A stretch of DNA of 32,497 bases from NCBI GenBank assembly GCA_029863585.1, contig JAOTVC010000019.1, forward strand, positions 1 through 32,497. Direction: 5' to 3'. The notes beneath the pieces were generated by a model, which did no database searches, was not told the origin of the DNA, and was given only the letters and a program-made list of their open reading frames with translations. Positions 1 through 8,240 of the stretch are shown piece after piece. The stretch is from Alphaproteobacteria bacterium. GTDB lineage: Bacteria > Pseudomonadota > Alphaproteobacteria > SMXQ01. Both the position numbers and the translations under genes were made by a program. Numbering within the stretch: position 1 is the first letter of the stretch; every line of letters starts with the position of its first letter.

Positions 1-993
1 GGGCCCGCCTTCGTCGAAGGCGGCGTGGTGGACAAGGGCGCGCTGTTGATCGTCGTCGATCCGTTCGACTATGAGAACCTGCGCGACGAACGCAAGGCGC
101 AGCTCGCCGAAGCGCGGGCGCGCCTTGACGAGATCGAGGCCGAGCGGGACGCTGCCCGCAAGCTGGTCACGCGGGATCAGGAACAGGTGGACCTGCGCCG
201 CCGCGATGTCGAGCGTCGGGAGCGGCTGGCCGCCCGCGGCGTGACCTCGGAAAAAGCGCTCGACGATGCCCGCCTGGCACTGTCCGAGGCGCGCGCGCAC
301 CTGATCGAACGCCAGCGCAACATCGCCCAGTCCGGCGCCCGCATCGAACAACAGAAAGCCGTTATCGCCCGGCTGCAAGTGCAGGTGCGCCAGGCCGAGC
401 GGGACCTCGAGCAGACCCGTCTGGTCGCTCCCTTCGAAGGGTTCCTTACCGATGTCTCGATCGAGATCGGCAAGCGGGTAAGCCGCACTGACCGGGTGGC
501 GCGGCTGATCGATGCGCGCCGGCTCGAGGTGCGTTTTCCGTTGTCGAATGAGAATTTCGGGCGCCTGCTGGCGGCCGGTGATTGGCGCGGGCGTAAGATC
601 CGGGCGGTGTGGACGGCGGGCGATCTGGTCCGTACCTTCACCGCTACGATCGACCGCATCCAGGGCGAGGTCGATGCCGCCAAGGGCGGCGTGGACCTGT
701 TTGCCCGCATCGACGGCGCCGGTCCGGACATGCCGCTCCGGCCGGGCGCCTTCGTCGAGGTGTGGTTCAAGGAAAAGCGCTACCAGAAGCTGGTGCGTAT
801 CCCCGAAGGCGCGCTGCATCCGGGCTCCACCGTCTTCCTGGCCCATGACGGCCGCCTCAAGGCCCAGAAGATCGAGGTGGTGGCGCGCAGCGGCAACGAC
901 ATCTTCATCCGCGGCCAGTTCGATCCCGATGCCGAAGTGGTGGTCACCAGGTTCCCCGAGATGGCGCCGGGCATGAAGATCAGGGTGCGCTGA
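1..993 (+). CDS. RND efflux system periplasmic adaptor (membrane fusion) subunit, 5'-truncated by window edge
   Basis: Frame is open from base 1 (GPAFVEGGVVDKG...), so the listed GTG at 25 is probably internal. Long coiled-coil hairpin (EARARLDEIEAERDAARKLV...QVRQAERDLEQTRLVAPFEGFL), barrel region, and it directly precedes an RND pump gene. Confidence 0.88.
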   Translation, partial: GPAFVEGGVVDKGALLIVVDPFDYENLRDERKAQLAEARARLDEIEAERDAARKLVTRDQEQVDLRRRDVERRERLAARGVTSEKALDDARLALSEARAHLIERQRNIAQSGARIEQQKAVIARLQVQVRQAERDLEQTRLVAPFEGFLTDVSIEIGKRVSRTDRVARLIDARRLEVRFPLSNENFGRLLAAGDWRGRKIRAVWTAGDLVRTFTATIDRIQGEVDAAKGGVDLFARIDGAGPDMPLRPGAFVEVWFKEKRYQKLVRIPEGALHPGSTVFLAHDGRLKAQKIEVVARSGNDIFIRGQFDPDAEVVVTRFPEMAPGMKIRVR

Positions 994-3900
994 TGGACGG
1001 GCGCGGGGTGATCCATCTTTTCGTCCGTCACCCGACGGCGGCCAACCTGCTGATGGTCCTGATCATCCTGCTGGGCGTGTTCTCCTTGAGCCGCCTGAAC
1101 ATCCAGTTCTTCCCCGATTTCGGGATCGACTGGGTGACGGTCGAGGTGGAGTGGCCGGGCGCCTCGGCCGACGACGTGGATAGCACAATCGTCCAGGCCA
1201 TCGAGCCCGAGGTGCGGTTCGTGGACGGGGTCAAGCGGGTCATTTCCTCGTCCTTCGAGGGGCGCGCCTCGATCGCCGTCGAATTCCATGCGGGCACCGA
1301 CATGCAGGCCGCGCTGGCCAATGTCGAGACCGGGGTGGGGCAGGTGAAGACCCTGCCCGAAGACAGCCTGAAGCCGGTCATCCGCCGGGTGGTGCGTTAC
1401 GACACCATCGCGCGATTGGTGATCAGCGGCCCCTATTCGGAGGCGACCCTGAAGGCGATCGCCAAGAACATTCGCGACGGGCTCTTGAACCGGGGCATCC
1501 AGAAGGTCGACATGTTCGGCGCGCGGGACGAGGAAATCTGGGCGGAGATCAGGCCGGAAACCTTGCTGCGTCTGGACCTCACCCTGGCCGATATCGCCGC
1601 CCGCATCCGCGAAACCTCGCGCGACCTGCCGTCGGGCAGCGTCCGGGGCGCGGCGGAAAAGCAGATCAGAAGCCTCGGCCTCATCAAGGAGGCGGGGCGG
1701 CTGGGCGAGGTCGAGATCAAGGCCCTGCCGGGCGGCGACAAGGTGTTGCTGCGCGATATCGCCAGCCTGTCCGAACGCTTCGATCCCGATGACGCCCAAG
1801 CGCTGCGTGACGGCAAGCCCGTCGTCGAGCTTCACGTCCAGCGGGCGGTCAATGCCGATGCCCTGCAGCAGGCCAAGGTGATGAACGCCTATATGGCCGA
1901 GATCAAGGAGCAGCTGCCGCCGGACATCATGATCGTGAAGCACGCCGTGGCGGCCGACCTGATCCGCGGCCGCATCGACCTGCTGCTGCGCAACGGCATT
2001 TCCGGCCTCGTCCTGGTGGTGGCGATCTTGTTCGTCTTCCTCAACACCCGGGTCGCATTCTGGGTGGCGGCGGGCATTCCGATCTCGCTCATGGCGACCA
2101 TGACGATCATGCTGGCGACCGGCCAGAGCATCAATATGATCAGCCTGTTCGGGATGATCATGGCCATCGGCATCGTGGTGGACGAGGCCATCGTCGTCGG
2201 CGAACATGGGGAACACCGCTTGCGGTCGGGGATGCAGCCGCTGGCCGCGGCGGAAGCCGGGGCGGTGCGCATGGCGGCGCCGGTGATGGCATCGGCGCTG
2301 ACCACGATTGCCGCTTTCACGCCGCTGTTCGTGATCGGCGATATCATCGGCGTCATCATCGGCGCCATCCCGCTGGTGATCGTGACCATGATCGCCGCCA
2401 GCGTGCTGGAATGTTTCCTGATCCTGCCGGCCCACCTGCGCGGCGCGTTCGGCCGCGCCCTCACCAGCCGTCACGGGATCCGCGCGCGGTTCGATGCGGC
2501 CTTCGATCATTTCCGCGACAATGTGTTCCGGCGCGCCGTCGCCGCTTCCATTCGCTGGCGCTACATGACCGTGTCCTGCGCAGTTGCGGCGCTGCTGCTG
2601 TCGGCCGGCCTGATCCAGGGCGGGCGGGTCAATTTCCAATTCTTCCCGACGCCCGAATCCGACCGCATCCATGCCAATGTGGAGATGTCGGCCGGCACCC
2701 CAAGGGAACGCACCGGGGCGGTGGTGGAGGAAATCGAGCGGGCGGCCAAGGCCGCGGAAAAGGCCCTGACCGGCGGCAAGGGCGGCTTGATCCACGTTAC
2801 CATCGCCAAGCTCGGGTCCCAGGTGGGGCGCCAGGACGCGAGTCCCGCCAGCGGCGACAGTATCGGCGGCGTGACCTTGGAACTGGAGCCGTCCGACGCG
2901 CGCACCGTGCGCACAAAGGCCATGATCGAGCAGTGGCGCGCGGAGATCAGGCCCATGGCGGGGGTGGAGACCCTGACCGTGGTGGGCGAGAGCGGCGGCC
3001 CGCCGGGGCGCGAGATCGACATCCGGCTTTCGGGCAAGGACACCACGGCGCTGAAACAGGCGGCCAAGGAAACCAAGGCTCTGCTGGCGCGGTATTCCGG
3101 GGTCAGCGACATCGAGGACGATCTTCCCTTCGGCAAGACCGAAGAGATCCTGAGCGTCACCCCTCGGGGCCGGGCGCTCGGATTCACGACCCAAACCGTC
3201 GCCACCCAGGTCCGCGATGCGTTCCAGGGTGCCGTCGCCACGCGGTTTGCCCGGGGCGATGAAGAGGTGCTGGTGCGGGTCCAGTTCCCGCGCACAAAGG
3301 CGGACGCGGCGGCGCTCGACCGGCTCTACCTGCGCGCGCCGGGCGGCGCCGAGGTCGCGCTCAGCGAGGTGGTGGAGCGCAAGATCAAGCGCGGCTTTTC
3401 GCGCATCAAGCGTCAGGACGGGGTGCGCCAGGTGGCGGTGACGGCGGAGGTCGACGAAGGCGTCACCGCCAACAACACGGTCCTCGACGCCTTGGAAAAG
3501 GACGGCATCCGCGACATTGCCGCGCGCCACGGGGCGGAAGTCAGCTACGCCGGCAAGGCAGAGGAACAGCAGCGGACGCTCGCCGACATGAAGATGGGAC
3601 TGATGATCGCCTTGGTCACGATCTACATCATCCTGGCCTGGGTGTTCGCGTCCTTCACGCGGCCGGTGGTGGTGATGCTGATCATTCCGTTCGGGCTGAT
3701 CGGCGCGGTGGTCGGCCACTGGATCCTGGGATACGACCTGACCATCCTCAGCCTCATCGCCCTGGTCGGCCTGGCGGGCATCGTGGTCAACGACTCGATC
3801 ATCCTTGTCAGCACCATCGATGAGCGCATCGGAGGCGGCGAGCCGCTGCATGAGGCCATTCTCAACGGATCGCGGGACCGGCTGCGCGCCGTGATCCTGA

Positions 3901-4148
3901 CGTCCGCGACCACCATCGGCGGGTTGTTGCCGCTTCTGTTCGAGCGCAGCTTTCAGGCGCAGTTCCTGATCCCCATGGCGCTGACCATCACTTTTGGCCT
4001 GGCCGCCGCGACCGTGCTGGTGTTGGTGGTGGTGCCGTCCCTGATCGCCATCCAGGGCGACGCGGGGGCTGCGATAGCCAGATTCCTGGGCCGCCCGGGG
4101 GGCGGTGGCAGCGCCAAGGTTCACGATGCCCGACAGCCCGGAGAATAA
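993..4148 (+). CDS. RND family efflux transporter permease (AcrB/HAE1-like)
   Basis: 1051 aa. N-term FVRHPTAANLLMVLIILLGVFSLSRLNIQFFPDF, two TM blocks, G.VVDEAIVV and GLAGIVVNDSIILV motifs. ATG overlaps the adaptor stop (TGATG). Confidence 0.95.
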   Translation: MDGRGVIHLFVRHPTAANLLMVLIILLGVFSLSRLNIQFFPDFGIDWVTVEVEWPGASADDVDSTIVQAIEPEVRFVDGVKRVISSSFEGRASIAVEFHAGTDMQAALANVETGVGQVKTLPEDSLKPVIRRVVRYDTIARLVISGPYSEATLKAIAKNIRDGLLNRGIQKVDMFGARDEEIWAEIRPETLLRLDLTLADIAARIRETSRDLPSGSVRGAAEKQIRSLGLIKEAGRLGEVEIKALPGGDKVLLRDIASLSERFDPDDAQALRDGKPVVELHVQRAVNADALQQAKVMNAYMAEIKEQLPPDIMIVKHAVAADLIRGRIDLLLRNGISGLVLVVAILFVFLNTRVAFWVAAGIPISLMATMTIMLATGQSINMISLFGMIMAIGIVVDEAIVVGEHGEHRLRSGMQPLAAAEAGAVRMAAPVMASALTTIAAFTPLFVIGDIIGVIIGAIPLVIVTMIAASVLECFLILPAHLRGAFGRALTSRHGIRARFDAAFDHFRDNVFRRAVAASIRWRYMTVSCAVAALLLSAGLIQGGRVNFQFFPTPESDRIHANVEMSAGTPRERTGAVVEEIERAAKAAEKALTGGKGGLIHVTIAKLGSQVGRQDASPASGDSIGGVTLELEPSDARTVRTKAMIEQWRAEIRPMAGVETLTVVGESGGPPGREIDIRLSGKDTTALKQAAKETKALLARYSGVSDIEDDLPFGKTEEILSVTPRGRALGFTTQTVATQVRDAFQGAVATRFARGDEEVLVRVQFPRTKADAAALDRLYLRAPGGAEVALSEVVERKIKRGFSRIKRQDGVRQVAVTAEVDEGVTANNTVLDALEKDGIRDIAARHGAEVSYAGKAEEQQRTLADMKMGLMIALVTIYIILAWVFASFTRPVVVMLIIPFGLIGAVVGHWILGYDLTILSLIALVGLAGIVVNDSIILVSTIDERIGGGEPLHEAILNGSRDRLRAVILTSATTIGGLLPLLFERSFQAQFLIPMALTITFGLAAATVLVLVVVPSLIAIQGDAGAAIARFLGRPGGGGSAKVHDARQPGE

Positions 4149-5178
4149 CGCGGCCCGGCTCGACCGCCGCCTGTCGGTCGCCCCGATGATGGACTGGACC
4201 GACCGGCATGAACGCTTCTTTCTGCGCCAGATCACCAAACGCACGCTGCTCTATACCGAAATGATCACGACCGGCGCCATTCTGCATGGCGACCGGGAGC
4301 GGCTGCTGCAGTTCGATCCGCGTGAGCACCCGGTGGCCCTGCAGGTCGGCGGCGCCAATCCGGATGAATTGTCCGAATGCGCCGGGATCGCGGCCGCACT
4401 CGGCTATGACGAGATCAACCTCAATGTCGGCTGCCCGTCGGACCGGGTGCAATCGGGCCGGTTCGGGGCCTGCCTGATGGCGGAGCCCGCGCGGGTCGCC
4501 GATTGTGTCGCCGCCATGGCCGGGGCCGGATTGCCGGTGACGGTCAAGTGCCGCATCGGAATCGACGGGCGGGAGGCCTATGAGGACCTCGCGGCGTTCG
4601 TTTCCGCCGTGCGCGGCGGCGGGGTGACGTCCTTCGCCGTCCACGCCCGCATCGCCGTGCTGGAAGGCTTGAGCGCCAAGGAAAACCGCGAGATCCCGCC
4701 GCTGCGCTATGGCGATGTCTACCGCCTGAAGGCGGACTGCCCGGAGCTCGAGATCGTCCTCAACGGCGGCGTTTCTGACCTGGGTCAGGCGCGGCAACAC
4801 CTGGATCGCGTCGACGGCGTGATGATCGGCCGTGCGGCCTACCAGAACCCCTGGATGCTGGCGCCAGCCGACGGCACGGTCTTCGGCGTCCCCGGACCGG
4901 GGCCGAGCCCCGATGCGGTGATCGCCGCCGTCGCCGATTATGCCGAGGCTCACCTTGCCGCGGGCGGCCGCCTGGCGGAGGTCACCCGCCATATCCTCGG
5001 CCTTTTCGTCGGCGTGCCCGGCGCCCGGGCGTGGCGGCGCCATCTTTCGGAAAACGCCCATAAGCCGGGTGCCGGCCTGGAAGTGCTGTTCGACGCCGCC
5101 GAAAAGGTCCCGGCCGAGATCCGTTCGGCCCGGGCGGGGGAGGAAAAGCGCCGCTCCCGCGGGGCGGCGCTCAGATAG
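4126..5178 (+). CDS. dusA: tRNA-dihydrouridine synthase A
   Basis: LSVAPMMDWTDRHERFFLRQITKRTLLYTEMI, LNVGCPSDRVQSGRFGACLM, VTVKCRIGID, FAVHARIAVLEGLSAKENREIPPL, LNGGVSDL. ATG at 4126 preferred over the ORF-track start at 4105. Confidence 0.95.
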   Translation: MPDSPENNAARLDRRLSVAPMMDWTDRHERFFLRQITKRTLLYTEMITTGAILHGDRERLLQFDPREHPVALQVGGANPDELSECAGIAAALGYDEINLNVGCPSDRVQSGRFGACLMAEPARVADCVAAMAGAGLPVTVKCRIGIDGREAYEDLAAFVSAVRGGGVTSFAVHARIAVLEGLSAKENREIPPLRYGDVYRLKADCPELEIVLNGGVSDLGQARQHLDRVDGVMIGRAAYQNPWMLAPADGTVFGVPGPGPSPDAVIAAVADYAEAHLAAGGRLAEVTRHILGLFVGVPGARAWRRHLSENAHKPGAGLEVLFDAAEKVPAEIRSARAGEEKRRSRGAALR

Positions 5179-5190
5179 AGCCCTAGGGCT
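5179..5190. repeat. 12-bp perfect palindrome AGCCCTAGGGCT directly after the dusA stop
   Basis: Read directly; no T-tract follows, so not a classical terminator. Confidence 0.5.
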
Positions 5191-5225
5191 AACGCCGCCG
5201 GAGGGCCCCACACCCGTCAAGAATT

Positions 5226-5280
5226 CGTCATGCCCCGGGTCGTGGGGATGCACGCATTCGCATGCCTCCGGGGCATCTGT
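5226..5280. repeat. Palindromic intergenic element, divergent copy (ATGCCCCGG ... CCGGGGCAT)
   Basis: ATGCCCCGG at 5230-5238 and CCGGGGCAT at 5268-5276, the same arms as the element at 5657-5679. Confidence 0.5.
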
Positions 5281-5423
5281 TGGTGCCGAGCCGGACCACG
5301 GATCGCTCGGATAAACCGGGCGATGACGGGTTGGGAAGTCGAAATATGCGGTGACCGCGTGATGGGGTGATCGAAGGGTGGGACTTGGGCCCGGATCGCC
5401 GCTACCTTCCAGCATTTGCCCCT

Positions 5424-5462
5424 TTATTAAATATTGCTTTAATTAAGTAAATATTTAAATAA
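5424..5462. other. AT-rich dyad-symmetric element in a GC-rich intergenic region
   Basis: TTATTAAATATT GCT TTAATTAA GTA AATATTTAAATAA. The core at 5427-5458 is a near-perfect inverted repeat with four TTAA tetramers. Confidence 0.55.
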
Positions 5463-5616
5463 GGCGGCTCCGGCTTTATAAAGATTAACCATTGTGCTTT
5501 GGCGGGCCGGGGCGCTTCGGCCGCGGTTCCGCCACCGTCGGGCGAAATCCTTGCCAGGGCGAGAGCGCCGCTGGGGACAGTGTTCCCGGGCTGCGGCATC
5601 ACTCCCTTCAAAAATA

Positions 5617-5682
5617 CGTCACCCCCCGGCTTGTCCGGGGGGTCTTATGGGCATGGATGCCCCGGACGAGCCGGGGCATGAC
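5617..5682. repeat. Intergenic palindromic repeat unit (GTCAYSCCCCGGCTYGTCCGGGG type), two inverted hairpins
   Basis: ACCCCCCGG(5621-5629)-CTTGT-CCGGGGGGT(5635-5643) and ATGCCCCGG(5657-5665)-ACGAG-CCGGGGCAT(5671-5679). The second hairpin is an inverted variant of the first. Confidence 0.7.
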
Positions 5683-5704
5683 GGAACAGGGAAGAGTGCG
5701 GCCC

Positions 5705-5731
5705 CTCATCCTGAGCCTGTCGAAGGATGAG
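5705..5731. repeat. Intergenic hairpin repeat CTCATCCTGAGCCTGTCGAAGGATGAG
   Basis: 8-bp stem CTCATCCT/AGGATGAG with loop GAGCCTGTCGA. Matches a dispersed intergenic motif I recall as frequent in alphaproteobacterial genomes. Confidence 0.7.
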
Positions 5732-5753
5732 AGAGGCGAAAAAAGGCCGCCGG

Positions 5754-6113
5754 TCAGACGCTGAAGCTTTCGCCGCAGCCGCAGCGCGCGGTTTCGTTGG
5801 GATTGCGGAAGACGAAGCCGGATTCGAGCGGCTTGTCCTCGTAATCGATTACCGTGCCGAACAGGTACAGCATGGCCATCGGGTCGATGACGATGGTCAC
5901 GCCCTTGTCCTCGATCACCTGGTCGGCGGCGCCGATCTCGCGGGCGTAGTCCATCTTATAGGTCTTGCCCGAGCATCCCCCTTCGCCGACGCCGATCCAC
6001 AGTCCCTTCACGGGCCCGGCGGCGGCCGCGAGAATCTCCTTGGCGCGTTGGGCCGCGGCCTCGGTCAGCACCAGGATGGGGGGACGTTCCTGCGTGTTCG
6101 TGGTGTCCGTCAT
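5754..6113 (-). CDS. sufA: HesB/IscA/SufA family Fe-S cluster assembly (A-type carrier) protein
   Basis: GEGGCSGKTYKMDY...IVIDPMAMLYLFGTVIDYEDKPLESGFVFRNPNETARCGCGESF, the canonical three-Cys A-type carrier motif; last gene of the suf operon. Confidence 0.93.
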   Translation of the reverse strand: MTDTTNTQERPPILVLTEAAAQRAKEILAAAAGPVKGLWIGVGEGGCSGKTYKMDYAREIGAADQVIEDKGVTIVIDPMAMLYLFGTVIDYEDKPLESGFVFRNPNETARCGCGESFSV

Positions 6114-6128
6114 TGCAACACCTCTTTC

Positions 6129-6533
6129 CTAAATAAAGCCAAGTTCCAGTTTGGCCGCTTCGGACATGCGGTCCGGCGTCCAGGGCGGATCCCACACCAG
6201 CTCGATAGTGACGGCCCGCACGCCGGGCACGGTGCCGACCCTGTATTCGACCTCACCGGGCATCGATTCGGCCACCGGGCAGTTGGGGGTGGTCAGCGTC
6301 ATCACGACCCGCACGTCCCCATCGCCCATCACCTCGACCTCGTAGACCAGGCCGAGCTCGTAGATGTTGACCGGGATTTCCGGGTCGGTGACGGTACAGA
6401 GCATCTCGATCACCGCCTGTTTCAGGGCGTCGGAATCGACCGCCGGCTGGGCGGCGTCCGGCGTCTCCCGCCTCTGCGCCTTGGTCTCGGTTTCGGCCTG
6501 CGTCTGAGCTTCCAGTGGGGTGGGTTCGTCCAT
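6129..6533 (-). CDS. sufT: MIP18/DUF59 family SUF-system assembly protein (SufT-like)
   Basis: VIEMLCTVTDPEIPVNIYELGLVYEVEV...VVMTLTTPNCPVAESMPGEV...IELVWDPPWTPDRMSEAAKLELG; operon position. Confidence 0.88.
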   Translation of the reverse strand: MDEPTPLEAQTQAETETKAQRRETPDAAQPAVDSDALKQAVIEMLCTVTDPEIPVNIYELGLVYEVEVMGDGDVRVVMTLTTPNCPVAESMPGEVEYRVGTVPGVRAVTIELVWDPPWTPDRMSEAAKLELGFI

Positions 6534-6537
6534 GGCG

Positions 6538-6987
6538 CTACTCCGTCACCACCGTGTCGTCGGTTCCTTCCAGGGCCGCGTTCATGGTGTGCCAGGCCAA
6601 GGTCGCGCATTTGACCCGCATGGGATAGCCGCGCACGCCCGCCAGCACGTTGAGCTTGTCGAGCGCCTCATCCAGCGGTTCGTCCTTGTCCGCCGTGACC
6701 AGCTGGTGGAAGCACTCGAACATCGCTTTCGCTTGCTCTTCCGTCTTGCCCTTCACCAGTTCCGTCATCAGCGAAGCCGAAGCGGTGGAGATGGCGCAGC
6801 CCCGGCCCTCGAAGCTCACGTCCTTGACAATCCCGTCCTCCACCAGGGCATAGACGGTGAACTTGTCGCCGCACAGCGGATTGTTGCCCTTGGCCTCGCG
6901 ATTGGACGGCTCGTGATGGCCGAAATTCCGCGGACTGCGGGAATGATCCAGGATCACTTCCTGATAGAGATCACGCAAATCTGACAT
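6538..6987 (-). CDS. sufU: SUF-system NifU/IscU-like scaffold or sulfurtransferase protein
   Basis: MSDLRDLYQEVILDHSRSPRNFG, NNPLCGDKFTV, FEGRGCAISTASASLMTELVKGK, MRVKCATLAWHTM. ATG at 6987 chosen over the longer ORF; it overlaps the sufS stop by 1 nt. Confidence 0.92.
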   Translation of the reverse strand: MSDLRDLYQEVILDHSRSPRNFGHHEPSNREAKGNNPLCGDKFTVYALVEDGIVKDVSFEGRGCAISTASASLMTELVKGKTEEQAKAMFECFHQLVTADKDEPLDEALDKLNVLAGVRGYPMRVKCATLAWHTMNAALEGTDDTVVTE

Positions 6988-8240
6988 TAGCCGAACAGCT
7001 CCCGTACCTCGCCAAGCGCCGCAACCAGCGCATCGATATCGTCGCGGCTGGAATAGGCCCCGAAGGAGGCCCGCACCGTCGCCGCGACGTCGAAATGATC
7101 CATCACCGGCTGGGCGCAATGGTGGCCCGTGCGCACCGCGACGCCTTGCTGGTCCAGGATGGTGCCGACGTCATGGGGATGGGCGTAATCCAGCACGAAG
7201 GAGATCACCGCCGCCTTGTCCGGCGCCGTGCCGATCAGACGCACGCCCGGCACCTCCATCAGGCGTTCGGTGCCGTAAGCCAGGAGGTCGGCCTCATGAG
7301 CGGCGAGCCCTTCATGATCGAGGGCCGCAAACCAGTCGATAGCCGCGCCCAAGCCGATGGTGCCGGCGATGTTGGGGGTGCCGGCCTCGAACTTGTGGGG
7401 AGGGGCGGCATATTCGGTCTTCTCGAAAGTGACGGATAGGATCATGTCGCCGCCGCCCATCCATGGCGGCAGGTCGGCCAGCAAATCGCTGCGGCAATAA
7501 AGGGCGCCGGTGCCCGTCGGCCCATAGAGCTTGTGCCCGGAAAAAGCATAGAAATCGCATCCCAGGGCGCGCACGTCGGTGGGCAGATGGGGGATGCCCT
7601 GGGCGCCGTCGACCAGCACCAGGGCGCCCGCGTCATGGGCCAGCGGAATGATCCTGTCCAGGGGCAAGATCGTGCCGAGCGCGTTGGACACCTGGGTCAC
7701 GGCGACCAGCTTGGTGCGCGGGCCCAACAGCTTCTCGAATTCTTCCATGATCAGCGCGCCGTCGGCGTCGAACGGGACGACTTTCAGGACGATCCCTTTC
7801 TCGTCGCGCAGCATCTGCCAGGGCACGATGTTGGAGTGATGCTCCATCTCCGTGATCAGCACTTCGTCACCGGGCCCGAGATTGGCCCGGCCCCAGCTCT
7901 GGGCCACCAGGTTGATGCCCTCGGTGGTGCCGCTGGTGAAAACGATTTCGTCGTCACGGGCGGCGTTGATCAGCCCTTTGGTCTTGCCGCGAACGGCTTC
8001 ATAGGCGGCCGAGGCGCGCTCCGACAGCTCGTAGACGCCACGATGGACGTTGGCGTACTGGCGGGCATAGGTGTCGCTGACCGCGTCGATCACGATCTGC
8101 GGCTTCTGCGCCGAGGCGGCGGAATCGAGGAACGCCAGCGGCTTGCCGTGGGACGGTTGCTTAAGGATGGGGAACTGGTCCCGCACGGCCGCCAGGTCGA
8201 AGCGGGCGGCGTCATTGGGGCGCGGCGCGGTGTCAGGCAT
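6987..8240 (-). CDS. sufS: Cysteine desulfurase
   Basis: PLAFLDSAASAQKPQ, FTSGTTEGINLVAQSW, EMEHHSNIVPWQ, DGAQGIPHLPTDVRALGCDFYAFSGHKLYGPTGTGALY, VRTGHHCAQPVMDHF. ATG at 8240. Confidence 0.96.
   Translation of the reverse strand: MPDTAPRPNDAARFDLAAVRDQFPILKQPSHGKPLAFLDSAASAQKPQIVIDAVSDTYARQYANVHRGVYELSERASAAYEAVRGKTKGLINAARDDEIVFTSGTTEGINLVAQSWGRANLGPGDEVLITEMEHHSNIVPWQMLRDEKGIVLKVVPFDADGALIMEEFEKLLGPRTKLVAVTQVSNALGTILPLDRIIPLAHDAGALVLVDGAQGIPHLPTDVRALGCDFYAFSGHKLYGPTGTGALYCRSDLLADLPPWMGGGDMILSVTFEKTEYAAPPHKFEAGTPNIAGTIGLGAAIDWFAALDHEGLAAHEADLLAYGTERLMEVPGVRLIGTAPDKAAVISFVLDYAHPHDVGTILDQQGVAVRTGHHCAQPVMDHFDVAATVRASFGAYSSRDDIDALVAALGEVRELFG

Noticed and set aside
780-4244. 1154-aa minus-strand ORF opposite the RND pump
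   Set aside because: His/Asp/Arg/Gly-rich antisense shadow of a clear RND gene in high-GC DNA; no recognisable domain.
3988-5415. 475-aa minus-strand ORF opposite dusA
   Set aside because: Shadow ORF of dusA with low-complexity composition; would also run through the intergenic repeats.
5492-5764. Overlapping plus-strand ORFs in the dusA-sufA gap
   Set aside because: They run through palindromic repeats, are present in all three frames and show no protein-like motif.
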